A stretch of 21,110 nt of DNA from CAZAGD01 sp049699975 (lineage in GTDB: Bacteria; Desulfobacterota; SM23-61), in contig JBNAWB010000039.1 in the NCBI GenBank assembly GCA_049699975.1, positions 1 to 21,110 of the forward strand. The letters are read 5' to 3'. The position numbers were made by a program, and so were the translations under genes. A model generated the notes under the pieces. It was given only the letters and a program-made list of their open reading frames with translations. It had not been told where the DNA came from and did not search any database. Positions 1 to 6,100 of the stretch are shown piece by piece (position 1 is the stretch's first letter; each line of letters begins with the position of its first letter).

Positions 1-80
1 CGTGGCGATCTCGTAAGGCCTTTAAATTAAACATCCGGACACGCTTCCCCGCATCGAGTGCGGGGTCGTTCGCCATGACG
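1..80. repeat. Partial dispersed palindromic repeat, cut by window edge
   Basis: On the minus strand this stretch starts with GTCATGGCGA (near 79-70) and ends with TACGAGATCGCCACG at the window edge. The same two motifs, GTCATGGCGA and a CATCTCGTAATGAC-like end, bound the compact repeat at 1351-1390, so both look like members of one family. Inside lies a perfect 7-bp hairpin, CCCCGCA / TGCGGGG with a 5-nt loop (47-65), downstream of the ZIP gene stop. No T-run follows the hairpin on the minus strand, so I do not call it an intrinsic terminator. The element may continue beyond the left edge. Confidence 0.5.
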
Positions 81-92
81 AAAAAGATATTT

Positions 93-914
93 TTAACCAA
101 AGGCCACGTCTAAAAGCATCATTACCGTAAAGCCAAGTAAAGTTCCGGCCGTAGCAATATGGGTATTCTTCTCCAATTGCGACTCTGGAATAAGTTCTTC
201 CACCACGACATAAATCATAGCCCCAGCAGCAAAGGCTAAAGCGTAAGGCAAAATGGCCTTGGCTTTGATTACTGCCCATGCACCCAAAACTCCGGCCATC
301 GGCTCGACTACACCGGATAACTGGCCATACCAAAAGCTCTTTAAACGCGATAGACCATCGCGGCGCAAAGGGGCTGATACGGCCAAACCTTCTGGAAAGT
401 TTTGCAGGCCTATGCCTAAGGCTAAAGCAAAAGCTCCAGCTAAGGAAGCAGAAGGCAGGTTGGCCGCCACTGCTCCAAAAGCAACTCCTACTGCCAACCC
501 TTCGGGGATGTTATGCAGAGTAATCGCCAAAACCAATAAAATACTCCGCTGCCAGTTGGTCTTAATCCCTTCGGCCTCGGCCATAGGAAAACCTATATGC
601 AAATGAGGCAATATTTGGTCGCATAGCCAAAGGAATAAGCCGCCTAATAAGAAACCCGCAACAGCGGGAAGCCAAGCCGGCAAATTGGTATTTCTGGCCA
701 TTTCAATAGCTGGAGCTAAAAGAGACCAGAAACTCGCTGCGATCATTACCCCGGCGGCGAATCCCATCAACGCATCGAATAGCTTACGGTTAATCTCTCG
801 AAAGATAAAAACCATGGCTGCGCCAAGGGCCGTAACAAACCAAGTAAAGCAAGTAGCTAGAAAGGCCTGACCGATAACATTTATCTCCTTAAACCAAAAA
901 ATTAATGTCTCCAT
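93..914 (-). CDS. ZIP-family divalent metal transporter (GufA/ZupT-like)
   Basis: A 273-residue polytopic inner-membrane protein of the ZIP family, which moves Zn2+, Fe2+ or related ions into the cytoplasm. The signatures are the paired metal-site motifs HNIPEG (residues 134-139, membrane helix 4) and QNFPEG (171-176, helix 5). The second normally starts with His and here has Gln, which could alter metal selectivity. Hydrophobic segments lie near residues 15-37, 48-70, 80-103, 125-150, 158-180, 200-215, 222-240 and 255-272. A Glu pair (VVVEELIPES, about 236-245) in the last third also fits ZIP. The length is typical of the GufA branch. The ATG at 914 has no good Shine-Dalgarno. The gene follows the YciI-like gene by 40 bp on the same strand and may be its operon partner. 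Family is confident; substrate is not. Confidence 0.9.
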   Translation of the reverse strand: METLIFWFKEINVIGQAFLATCFTWFVTALGAAMVFIFREINRKLFDALMGFAAGVMIAASFWSLLAPAIEMARNTNLPAWLPAVAGFLLGGLFLWLCDQILPHLHIGFPMAEAEGIKTNWQRSILLVLAITLHNIPEGLAVGVAFGAVAANLPSASLAGAFALALGIGLQNFPEGLAVSAPLRRDGLSRLKSFWYGQLSGVVEPMAGVLGAWAVIKAKAILPYALAFAAGAMIYVVVEELIPESQLEKNTHIATAGTLLGFTVMMLLDVAFG

Positions 915-954
915 AAAGTGCTCATTTAAATTTTTTAAAATACTAATAGCATGC

Positions 955-1248
955 TCACTCGCCTAACATCTCTCTACCAACAACTACATTCCAAGGCCGG
1001 ATTTCCCAATGCTTTACGAGTCCATTAATTACATAAGGATCTTTCTTGATGAAATCCTCGATTATTGATTTATCGGTCGCGCGAAAAACTAACAAAGCCC
1101 GATCCGGAGGATCATCTAAAGCTCCCCCCAAAAGGAGCTCTCCTCGTTCATGAGCCTTGGCCGACAATCTAAGATGCTCTTCCCGATAAGCAGCTCTTTT
1201 AGCAATATAATCTTCAACCACATAATAAAAGAGAACAAATATTCTCAT
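955..1248 (-). CDS. YciI-like small protein
   Basis: A 97-residue protein of the YciI-like ferredoxin-fold (dimeric alpha/beta barrel) family. It opens with a beta strand (MRIFVLFYYV), then an Arg-Glu-Glu-His segment (His25) that matches the conserved active-site histidine of YciI. Next come GGALDDPPDRALLVF and a late DPYVINGLV motif, both usual for the family. Characterised relatives are poorly understood and some are accessory domains of hydrolases or dehalogenases, so no substrate can be assigned. The ATG at 1248 follows a strong AAGGAGG with 5-nt spacing. The protein is soluble and cytoplasmic, with no signal peptide. The gene precedes the ZIP transporter. Upstream is a 415-bp gene-free stretch with a palindromic element. 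Confidence 0.88.
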   Translation of the reverse strand: MRIFVLFYYVVEDYIAKRAAYREEHLRLSAKAHERGELLLGGALDDPPDRALLVFRATDKSIIEDFIKKDPYVINGLVKHWEIRPWNVVVGREMLGE

Positions 1249-1308
1249 GTCTTCCTCCTTGGGCTAATGCTACTTGGTTTATCGCCTTAGAAAATTATTG
1301 AATACATC

Positions 1309-1438
1309 TTATTAATGAGAGCAAATTATATTTTAAATCGTGAACCCCGGGTCATTACGAGATGGCCGCGCCCTTCGGGCTCGCCATGACATCTTTTTTT
1401 TCGGAAAAATGTAAAATAATTAATGCTCTCATTAATAA
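1309..1438. repeat. MITE-like inverted-repeat element, 130 bp
   Basis: A perfect 15-bp terminal inverted repeat, TTATTAATGAGAGCA at 1309-1323 and TGCTCTCATTAATAA at 1424-1438, bounds the element. Inward of each arm the AT-rich sequences remain partly complementary for about another 12 bases. The centre is the GC-rich palindromic repeat at 1351-1390. AT-rich ends, a palindromic centre, small size and no coding capacity fit a non-autonomous mobile element, or a repeat nested inside an older palindrome. No clear target-site duplication is visible. Confidence 0.6.
1351..1390. repeat. Compact palindromic repeat (GTCAT...ATGAC)
   Basis: GTCAT at 1351 pairs with ATGAC ending at 1390. GCCC-TTC-GGGC forms the tip of a GC-rich hairpin (about 1370-1380). 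On the minus strand, GTCATGGCGA is shared with the copy at the left end of the window. Repeats of this general look are frequent in intergenic DNA of several bacterial groups. A T-run on the plus strand (1393-1401) follows the hairpin, so it could also stop plus-strand transcription. Confidence 0.6.
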
Positions 1439-1488
1439 TTTAAGTTTTTATCGACAGCGGATTCTTAAATTCAGCGAAATAATTATGC

Positions 1489-1666
1489 TTATAGTCCCGC
1501 CTTCTTCTCTGGAAGAGCCACGGCCTCATGATTCCGCATGAATGCCTGCCTCTGGCCTACCCCATACCTTATCATCAAATCTAATAATTGGTTAATTGCG
1601 CTGCCATCTCCAAAAAGAGAGGAAAAACGCTGCTCGTCATTATATTGATCTTTTCGGTAAAGATCA
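1489..1666 (-). other. Out-of-frame extension of polB 3' end (possible frameshifted tail)
   Basis: Directly after the polB TGA, the -1 frame stays open for about 58 codons to a TAA at 1489. Its first residues read G-F-D-L-Y-R-K (codons from about 1671), which continue naturally from the polB C-terminal helix ending KEVMPNRI. Then comes Q-R-F-S-S-L-F (about 1612-1632), similar to bacterial beta-clamp-binding motifs such as the QLGLF at the C-terminus of E. coli Pol II. I suspect a one-base indel, biological or a sequencing/assembly error, that cut off the natural tail. The distal part (1537-1560) contains a dispersed repeat, so the true end is unclear. Chance openness over this length is not negligible. 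Confidence 0.4.
1537..1560 (-). repeat. Short dispersed repeat, copy A
   Basis: On the minus strand this 24-mer contains AGGCCAGAGGC followed by AGGCAT. It matches the plus-strand 24-mer at 8898-8921 at 20 of 24 positions by eye. Copy B lies inside the inverted-repeat element at 8830-8969. Confidence 0.45.
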
Positions 1667-3838
1667 AATCCTATTAGGCATAACTTCCTTGGTTGCCTCT
1701 TGGAGAAGCTCTTTATATTTCTCTTCATCGTAGAGGTCTTCAGCCTTTAGAAATGGAAAAACTCGCACGCGTTCTTCTTTATTTTTGGCCCGGGCTTCTC
1801 TGATGAGATAAAAAACTTTTTCTCCAGGATGAATCTTAATTCCTCCGGCGGCCAATTGACGTAGGGCCAAAGCCGTAAGGTTATCAACTTTATAATCTTC
1901 TGGCTTCTGGCGGACACTCTTGGCTATAAGCAACTCTTCATTTTTTAAGTCGCCCGTATGCAGGCGCATTAAATAATTCTCCATAATCTCCCGGATTTGC
2001 CCATTTTTATTCTCGTATTCCTGCCTACTCTCACAGGTGCGTAGAAGATCTAACATCTTCTGTTGGGCTTCTTTAATCAACGGTGGTGTATCGTGCCGAC
2101 GGAAGGCCAGTCCTCGAGCTTTCAACTCTCCATTCTCCATAACGCCAAAGTAGCGGTTAGCCACTGGTAAATCTTCCTTCTGCTTCGCCGGCAGAAAAAT
2201 AATCCATTTATATATTCCTTCCAGTTCTATAGGAACTTCTGTCGTTCGGCCTATCTGGGCACAAAGTTCCAGGACTTCCTCCCGGCTCAAGCCAGGCTTA
2301 GTAATCCAAAGCGCATCAGTCAAGGCGTGGAGTACTCGGAAACCGTGAGCTTCACTAATTTCTTTGGCCTGGAGTAATTTTTCTCTGCCATAGGCCGTAA
2401 CTGCCTCATGAGCTTCGATGCGACCAAATCGGGCATTACGATACCCTAAATAGCCAAAACAGACGACCAAGAGCCATTTGAGAGCTGTCTGCCGGCGAGA
2501 ATAAATTTCTGACCAAGATCCAGAAGTGGCTTTTTTCCTGCTTCTAAAATACCGGCGCCGCTCTAAGATGGGCCGTAAAGTTTTAGGCACCAGCCCTTCC
2601 CGCTTGGCGCATATATTGTAGCCTATCTCGGGCACCTTAGGTTGTGGGCAACAGGAACAAAGGATAGTTTCTGCAGAAATGTTGTGTTGCACCATAATCG
2701 TAGGGTACATAGAAGAAAAGTCTATTTCCGCCACTTCTTCGTAAAGGCCTAAGGCAGGTTGAAAAGTAAGCCCCCCTTTGTCGGCCACCAAGAGGTCCCA
2801 AGCAGTTTTAAATTTCTCCGGTTCACCTTTTCGCCAAGGAATTAATATCTTCTCCTGCAGAGCCCGGTCCAGTTGCATAGAGCTGATCGCCGTGCCTGGA
2901 GAACGCCGAGCTAAGCGCTGCACAGGAATCTTGGATAAGCGGGCTACTTCACAAACTCCCTCCCAGCCAGTAGCCGCATAAAAGAAAGAATTCTCCCGAT
3001 CAATGTGGAGACGGCCAAAGAAAGGATAGTCTGGTCCATGATAGACTATCTTTCCGTAAGTAAAGTAAGAACGTCCTTCCGTAACTAAAGAACGGTTAAT
3101 CGGCGTAGGTTCACGATCAAAGAAGAGTTGCATCTGCCTTCTCCGTGAAAGACGCAAAAGAGAAGGGATAAGGAAAGCATCGCCATAATCGGTGAGAATA
3201 AGGTCCGGATCGTAGAGGCGAAGTAGACGATTTAAATTAAGCAATAAATCTTCTGCTGAACCGGCATCAAAAATTAAAGTTCTCCCGTCGCAGCGTACTG
3301 CCAGAGCATTTCCTTTACCCAAAGGCCGCCAGGGGCCACTTTCACTAAAAATTTCCATGGTGGTCAAATCCGGAATTTCATATTCCTTGGTCCAAGGAGA
3401 CTCTTGGGGATAAATGGCTGTTAATTCTGGACCAGTGAACTCTACGCCACAACGTCCTAAAGGGAAGATCTCGCGGAGATAAAGATAATACTGGCTCAGG
3501 GGAAGATCGCAATTAAAAAAAGAAATTTTTTTTCCAAAAAAAATAATTTTTTGCAAAAACCGAGGAAGACGGTCATAGTCCGCTATCTGCAAAGCTAAGG
3601 CTTCGACGTTCCGGCCACTTCCGAGATCTTTTCTTTCTTCCCAACGGTAACCTTTGGCGAACCCCTGCTCTACAGCTTTTTCTCCCAGAAGTTTCAAAAC
3701 TTCCCTCGGCCCGGTGGCATAAAGGGGAAAAGAATAAGGATCTTCCAAGCGCAGAAGTTTTCCCTCGGCGGTGCGTATCCAGAGGATCATCCGATCATGA
3801 AGCGGATAGACGTCTAAAAGCCAACCATTAGCTTCCAC
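1664..3838 (-). CDS. Family-B DNA polymerase, PolB2-like, exonuclease degenerate
   Basis: A 724-residue family-B DNA polymerase, probably for damage tolerance. Motif A is DFSSMYP (373-379, catalytic Asp373). Motif B is K454-W-L-L-V-V-C-F-G-Y-L-G. Motif C reads VLHALTDALW (502-511), keeping the second Asp (D508) but with Leu where the first Asp of Y-x-DTD usually lies. The 3'-5' exonuclease looks dead: the Exo I site is T160-M-E, Exo II is YGDAFL (218-223) instead of NGDxFD, and no Exo III Tyr-x3-Asp is evident. Four cysteines (394, 396, 397, 410) follow motif A. Translation starts at a GTG (3838) behind AAGGGA and overlaps the previous gene by 11 bp, suggesting coupling. As the last gene of the lexA operon it is probably SOS-controlled. 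The C-terminus may be shortened by a frameshift. In my recollection, archaeal PolB2/Dpo2 enzymes share the degenerate exonuclease and damage induction. Family is certain; role is inferred. Confidence 0.92.
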   Translation of the reverse strand: MEANGWLLDVYPLHDRMILWIRTAEGKLLRLEDPYSFPLYATGPREVLKLLGEKAVEQGFAKGYRWEERKDLGSGRNVEALALQIADYDRLPRFLQKIIFFGKKISFFNCDLPLSQYYLYLREIFPLGRCGVEFTGPELTAIYPQESPWTKEYEIPDLTTMEIFSESGPWRPLGKGNALAVRCDGRTLIFDAGSAEDLLLNLNRLLRLYDPDLILTDYGDAFLIPSLLRLSRRRQMQLFFDREPTPINRSLVTEGRSYFTYGKIVYHGPDYPFFGRLHIDRENSFFYAATGWEGVCEVARLSKIPVQRLARRSPGTAISSMQLDRALQEKILIPWRKGEPEKFKTAWDLLVADKGGLTFQPALGLYEEVAEIDFSSMYPTIMVQHNISAETILCSCCPQPKVPEIGYNICAKREGLVPKTLRPILERRRYFRSRKKATSGSWSEIYSRRQTALKWLLVVCFGYLGYRNARFGRIEAHEAVTAYGREKLLQAKEISEAHGFRVLHALTDALWITKPGLSREEVLELCAQIGRTTEVPIELEGIYKWIIFLPAKQKEDLPVANRYFGVMENGELKARGLAFRRHDTPPLIKEAQQKMLDLLRTCESRQEYENKNGQIREIMENYLMRLHTGDLKNEELLIAKSVRQKPEDYKVDNLTALALRQLAAGGIKIHPGEKVFYLIREARAKNKEERVRVFPFLKAEDLYDEEKYKELLQEATKEVMPNRI

Positions 3839-4115
3839 GCTTCTTCCCTTCTTCTGCCTGCTCTCCTCTCATTCTTTGTAACTCGGTCTGGAGGTGCGTA
3901 AGGATTTTTTCATGCTCCAGACAGATGGCTAAAAGAATGGCCTCCATGGGCCAAGGAGGAGAGGCGTAGGCCGCCGCCTGGACGTGGAGTTTGGCTCGAT
4001 CAAAGAGACGATCAAAAGCTTCTTGATCTTCTTGGCGCAGAGCGCGGCGAAATTTTTTCCACTCCGCATACTCTTGCTCTAAAACTTGACTAAAAGGCAA
4101 AACAGTTCGTCCCAT
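3828..4115 (-). CDS. Small protein of the lexA-polB operon, unknown function
   Basis: A 95-residue, probably all-helical, cytoplasmic protein starting MGRTVLPFSQVLEQEY. Charged helices follow (WKKFRRALRQEDQEAFDRLF), then a mixed hydrophobic stretch (MEAILLAICLEHEKI) and a basic/acidic tail. I recognise no catalytic motif. A longer reading from 4181 is possible, but the ATG at 4115 follows AAGGAG with 6-nt spacing, and the longer form would overlap the preceding gene by about 55 bp. It starts 10 bp after that gene's stop and its 3' end overlaps polB by 11 bp. A fixed position between a RecA-fold protein and a polymerase suggests a polymerase accessory subunit or adaptor. That is inference only. 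Confidence 0.8.
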   Translation of the reverse strand: MGRTVLPFSQVLEQEYAEWKKFRRALRQEDQEAFDRLFDRAKLHVQAAAYASPPWPMEAILLAICLEHEKILTHLQTELQRMRGEQAEEGKKRGS

Positions 4116-4125
4116 GGTTTTCTCC

Positions 4126-4809
4126 TTAGGAACATGCTTCGGGAGATTTCTCACTGACGGCCAATCTCTTAAATTCTTCAAAAACCTCCCAGGGCCGCCG
4201 TAGAGTAAGGGGAGGTTTGGTGAAAATTATTTGTCCATCTTCTGCAGCAGGCTTCAACTTCAAAACTACATCAGCCGTACGATAAAGTTCCCGGAGGAGA
4301 AAAATTCTGCGCTGGTTAATTCCTCGCCGCGACTGACTCAGCAAAAAAAAGACCTTTTCTCCAGCCATCTGGTTTATTTTGGCCAGGGTTTGGCGAAAAA
4401 GGAAAGCAGCTTCTTCTCCGGGAACATCCTCATCAAAAAACATGGTGCCTGGTCCCAGAAGGACAACTAATGAATAAGTTTCTGGACCAAGTAGTGGCTC
4501 CAGACGCTCTTGGATAAGGGTGGCAAACTGATGACAGGTAAAAGCACGAGCTATGGATATTTTTTTTAACAAGACCAGGGGCGAAAGGTTCTCTCTACGT
4601 GCAAAACGGGAAACAAGATAAGGATCAAAAGTATTAGCGCCATCAGCGATCAGAACTTGGGCGCCAAAGAAAGCCGCCAGAGCTGAAAGGTAGACAGCGA
4701 ATCTCTCCGGCCTTTCGCCTATAATCAAAGTCTTCTTCATCGGCCTTCTGGTTAGAAAACTTGGCAGACCACGAAAAAGAGGAAAATATTCCCGCGCTCC
4801 TTCCTTCAT
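4126..4809 (-). CDS. RadA/RecA-fold protein without Walker motifs (ImuA-like role?)
   Basis: A 227-residue protein whose core aligns by eye with archaeal RadA/Rad51. V-L-I-A-D-G-A-N-T-F-D-P (52-63) matches RadA's VxIDTENTFRPER. ARAFTCHQ (88-94) matches the ARAFNSNHQ segment, and the intervening L-x-P-x-x-x-L-K-K-I-S-I fits GLDPDEVLKNIYV. At the P-loop position RadA has GEFGSGKT; here it is G31-E-R-P-E-R-F-A, without the Gly-Lys-Thr. The Walker B strand (YSLVVLLGP, 112-120) has no Asp. It should therefore not hydrolyse ATP and may act as a scaffold or RecA/RadA-interacting adaptor, as proposed for ImuA. The start is the ATG at 4809 (GAGAGG upstream); an internal ATG at 4740 (MKKTLII) is also credible. 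It lies 30 bp after lexA in the same operon. Homology is confident; function is inferred. Confidence 0.8.
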   Translation of the reverse strand: MKEGAREYFPLFRGLPSFLTRRPMKKTLIIGERPERFAVYLSALAAFFGAQVLIADGANTFDPYLVSRFARRENLSPLVLLKKISIARAFTCHQFATLIQERLEPLLGPETYSLVVLLGPGTMFFDEDVPGEEAAFLFRQTLAKINQMAGEKVFFLLSQSRRGINQRRIFLLRELYRTADVVLKLKPAAEDGQIIFTKPPLTLRRPWEVFEEFKRLAVSEKSPEACS

Positions 4810-4839
4810 ATCTAACCTCTCTAAATTGGGCGAGAAGAT

Positions 4840-5442
4840 CTATAGTTTCCGGTAAGCTATGCCCACCACTTTGCCCAAAATCCGTAAATTTTTTTCTCCT
4901 TTCCGTACTTGAATAGGCGGCATGGCTGGATTATCTGATTTCAAGAGGAACGAATCTCCCTCCCGAAAGATTCTTTTTACGGTTACTTCGCCGTCGAGCA
5001 TTACCAGCCCTATGGCTCCTTCCTCAACTCCGCTACCTTGTTTAATTACCAGATAGTCATGGGGAAGAATAGTGGGTACCATGCTCATCCCTTCTCGTTC
5101 TACGCGGACAATGAAGAGCCCTGAACCCTTAGCCCACTCTTCAGGAATAGGTATGGTTCCTTCCATATTTTCTACAGCCTCCAATGGTGGCCCAGCAGTT
5201 ACTCTGCCGACGACGGGCACATGGCGGATGCTGGTTAAAGGTCGAAAGAGCTGGATTCCTCTGGACTTGGAAGAGCGGGCTAAACTTCCTTTCTTCTCCA
5301 ACGCCCGCAGATGGTCAAGGGCTGCCCGGTAGTCAATTCTGAAATGACAGGCAATCTCCCGAATAGTAGGTGGATAGCCTTGCTCAACTATAAAGTGCTG
5401 AATAAAATTCAAAATTTCTCTTTGCCGGGGGGTAAGTTCCAT
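4840..5442 (-). CDS. lexA: LexA SOS repressor
   Basis: A 200-residue LexA with both domains. The N-terminal winged helix (1-70) has the family pattern TPRQREILNFI...GYPPTIREIA. Its recognition-helix region (about 37-48, DYRAALDHLRAL) differs from the usual SSTVHGHL type, in keeping with an unusual operator. The C-terminal S24 peptidase domain has the Ala83-Gly84 self-cleavage bond (VTAGPP), nucleophile Ser120 (EGMSMVP) and general-base Lys156 (EVTVKR), near the E. coli positions. RecA-filament-triggered autocleavage inactivates the repressor and induces the SOS genes. The ATG at 5442 follows GAGGCGGAG. A palindrome-containing promoter lies just upstream, so autoregulation is expected. It heads an operon with the RadA-like protein, the small protein and the family-B polymerase. 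Confidence 0.97.
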   Translation of the reverse strand: MELTPRQREILNFIQHFIVEQGYPPTIREIACHFRIDYRAALDHLRALEKKGSLARSSKSRGIQLFRPLTSIRHVPVVGRVTAGPPLEAVENMEGTIPIPEEWAKGSGLFIVRVEREGMSMVPTILPHDYLVIKQGSGVEEGAIGLVMLDGEVTVKRIFREGDSFLLKSDNPAMPPIQVRKGEKNLRILGKVVGIAYRKL

Positions 5443-5474
5443 CTCTCCGCCTCGCTTTCGAGTCTTTATTTTCT

Positions 5475-5503
5475 AATATACTCATCATTTGATGAGTTGT
5501 CAA
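5475..5503 (-). promoter_or_regulatory. lexA operon promoter with palindromic operator (putative LexA box)
   Basis: Minus strand: -35 TTGACA (5503-5498), spacer exactly 17 bp, -10 TATATT (5480-5475). The spacer is filled by the perfect palindrome ACTCATCA-TT-TGATGAGT (plus-strand 5480-5497; 8-bp arms). A repressor bound there would block RNA polymerase. The predicted transcript would start near 5468, about 26 nt before the lexA ATG. The palindrome is not the E. coli (CTGTN8ACAG), Bacillus (GAACN4GTTC) or alphaproteobacterial (GTTC-type) box, so it would be a new or lineage-specific LexA operator. Confidence 0.85.
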
Positions 5504-5532
5504 GAAAAATTTTGGAGAGCCGAGAACCTCTT

Positions 5533-5550
5533 ACTGAAGGGTAGGTTTAT
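5533..5550 (+). repeat. Short dispersed repeat, ACTGAAGGGTRGG type
   Basis: This 18-mer, ACTGAAGGGTAGGTTTAT, matches 8848-8865 at 16 of 18 positions. The second copy lies inside the inverted-repeat element at 8830-8969. This one sits between ybeY and the lexA promoter, with no TIRs seen around it. It may be a remnant of the same element family or a chance match. Confidence 0.3.
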
Positions 5551-5644
5551 TAAACAGCGAACAAAACCTGTCCCGCGGCCAGAAAAATTGAGTAAGGTAG
5601 GCATTGGCGGGGATAGAGCAGAAGAAAATCAAGGGTGATCAAAC

Positions 5645-6100
5645 TTAGGAAGAAGAAAGGAAAAGCGACCAAAGCTCTTGCTCTTTTTTTTCCATCCTTT
5701 TCCTTTCTGGCCCAGACCCCTCGTGGTCATAACCGAGGAGATGGAGTATGCCATGAATTAAAAGAATAATAATTTCTTCTTCTAACTGCACCCCCCTTTT
5801 TTGCGCTTGTCTTTGGGCTGTTTCTACGGAGATAACCACATCCCCTAATAGCGGTGCTGGATGACCATCAAAGCTCTGTTGCGGAAAAGAAATTACATTG
5901 GTAGGACGAGAACGGTGGAAATATTGGCGATTCAAGCGGCAGATTTGTTCGTCATCCACGATTACAATACTTAATTCACTTGCCTCACACCCCAAGGCGT
6001 TTAAGATTCTCTTCGCTGCTCTTCTTATTTTTCCAGAATCGAAGGCCACCCGCCTTTGCCAATTGCTTAGAGATATCTCCATTGTTCCTTTTCTTGCCAT
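5645..6100 (-). CDS. ybeY: Endoribonuclease YbeY (rRNA maturation factor)
   Basis: A 151-residue UPF0054 metalloprotein. The zinc-site signature HGILHLLGYDH is complete, with ligands H116, H120 and H126. The preceding conserved block N-R-x-Y-F-H...T-N-V-I-S-F-P (57-73) and the GDVVIS strand (86-91) are also typical. YbeY acts in 16S rRNA 3'-end maturation and ribosome quality control. It is near phoH (ybeZ-like) and the PgpH-like gene, the usual neighbourhood. The ATG at 6100 follows AAGGAAGG; a second ATG at 6082 (MEISLSN), also with AGGA, matches the usual YbeY N-terminus better. With either start the gene overlaps the upstream HD-phosphohydrolase gene by about 98-116 bp, which is long for bacteria. 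Confidence 0.95.
   Translation of the reverse strand: MARKGTMEISLSNWQRRVAFDSGKIRRAAKRILNALGCEASELSIVIVDDEQICRLNRQYFHRSRPTNVISFPQQSFDGHPAPLLGDVVISVETAQRQAQKRGVQLEEEIIILLIHGILHLLGYDHEGSGPERKRMEKKEQELWSLFLSSS

Larger units (their letters stand above)
1249..1663. other. Gene-poor stretch between yciI-like gene and polB
   Basis: This 415-bp stretch holds three things: an inverted-repeat element (1309-1438), an open frame continuing out of phase from the polB 3' end (1489-1666), and a short dispersed repeat (1537-1560). I see no convincing intrinsic terminator for polB. The strong Shine-Dalgarno of the YciI-like gene is at about 1254-1260, but I found no well-spaced -35/-10 pair for that gene. Confidence 0.6.

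Noticed and set aside
47..65. Hairpin after the ZIP gene as intrinsic terminator
   Set aside because: The stem is good, but no T-run follows in the direction of transcription; it is better explained as part of a repeat.
22..333. 103-codon minus-strand open frame at the left end
   Set aside because: It overlaps the ZIP gene in another frame and its composition is unlike a real protein.
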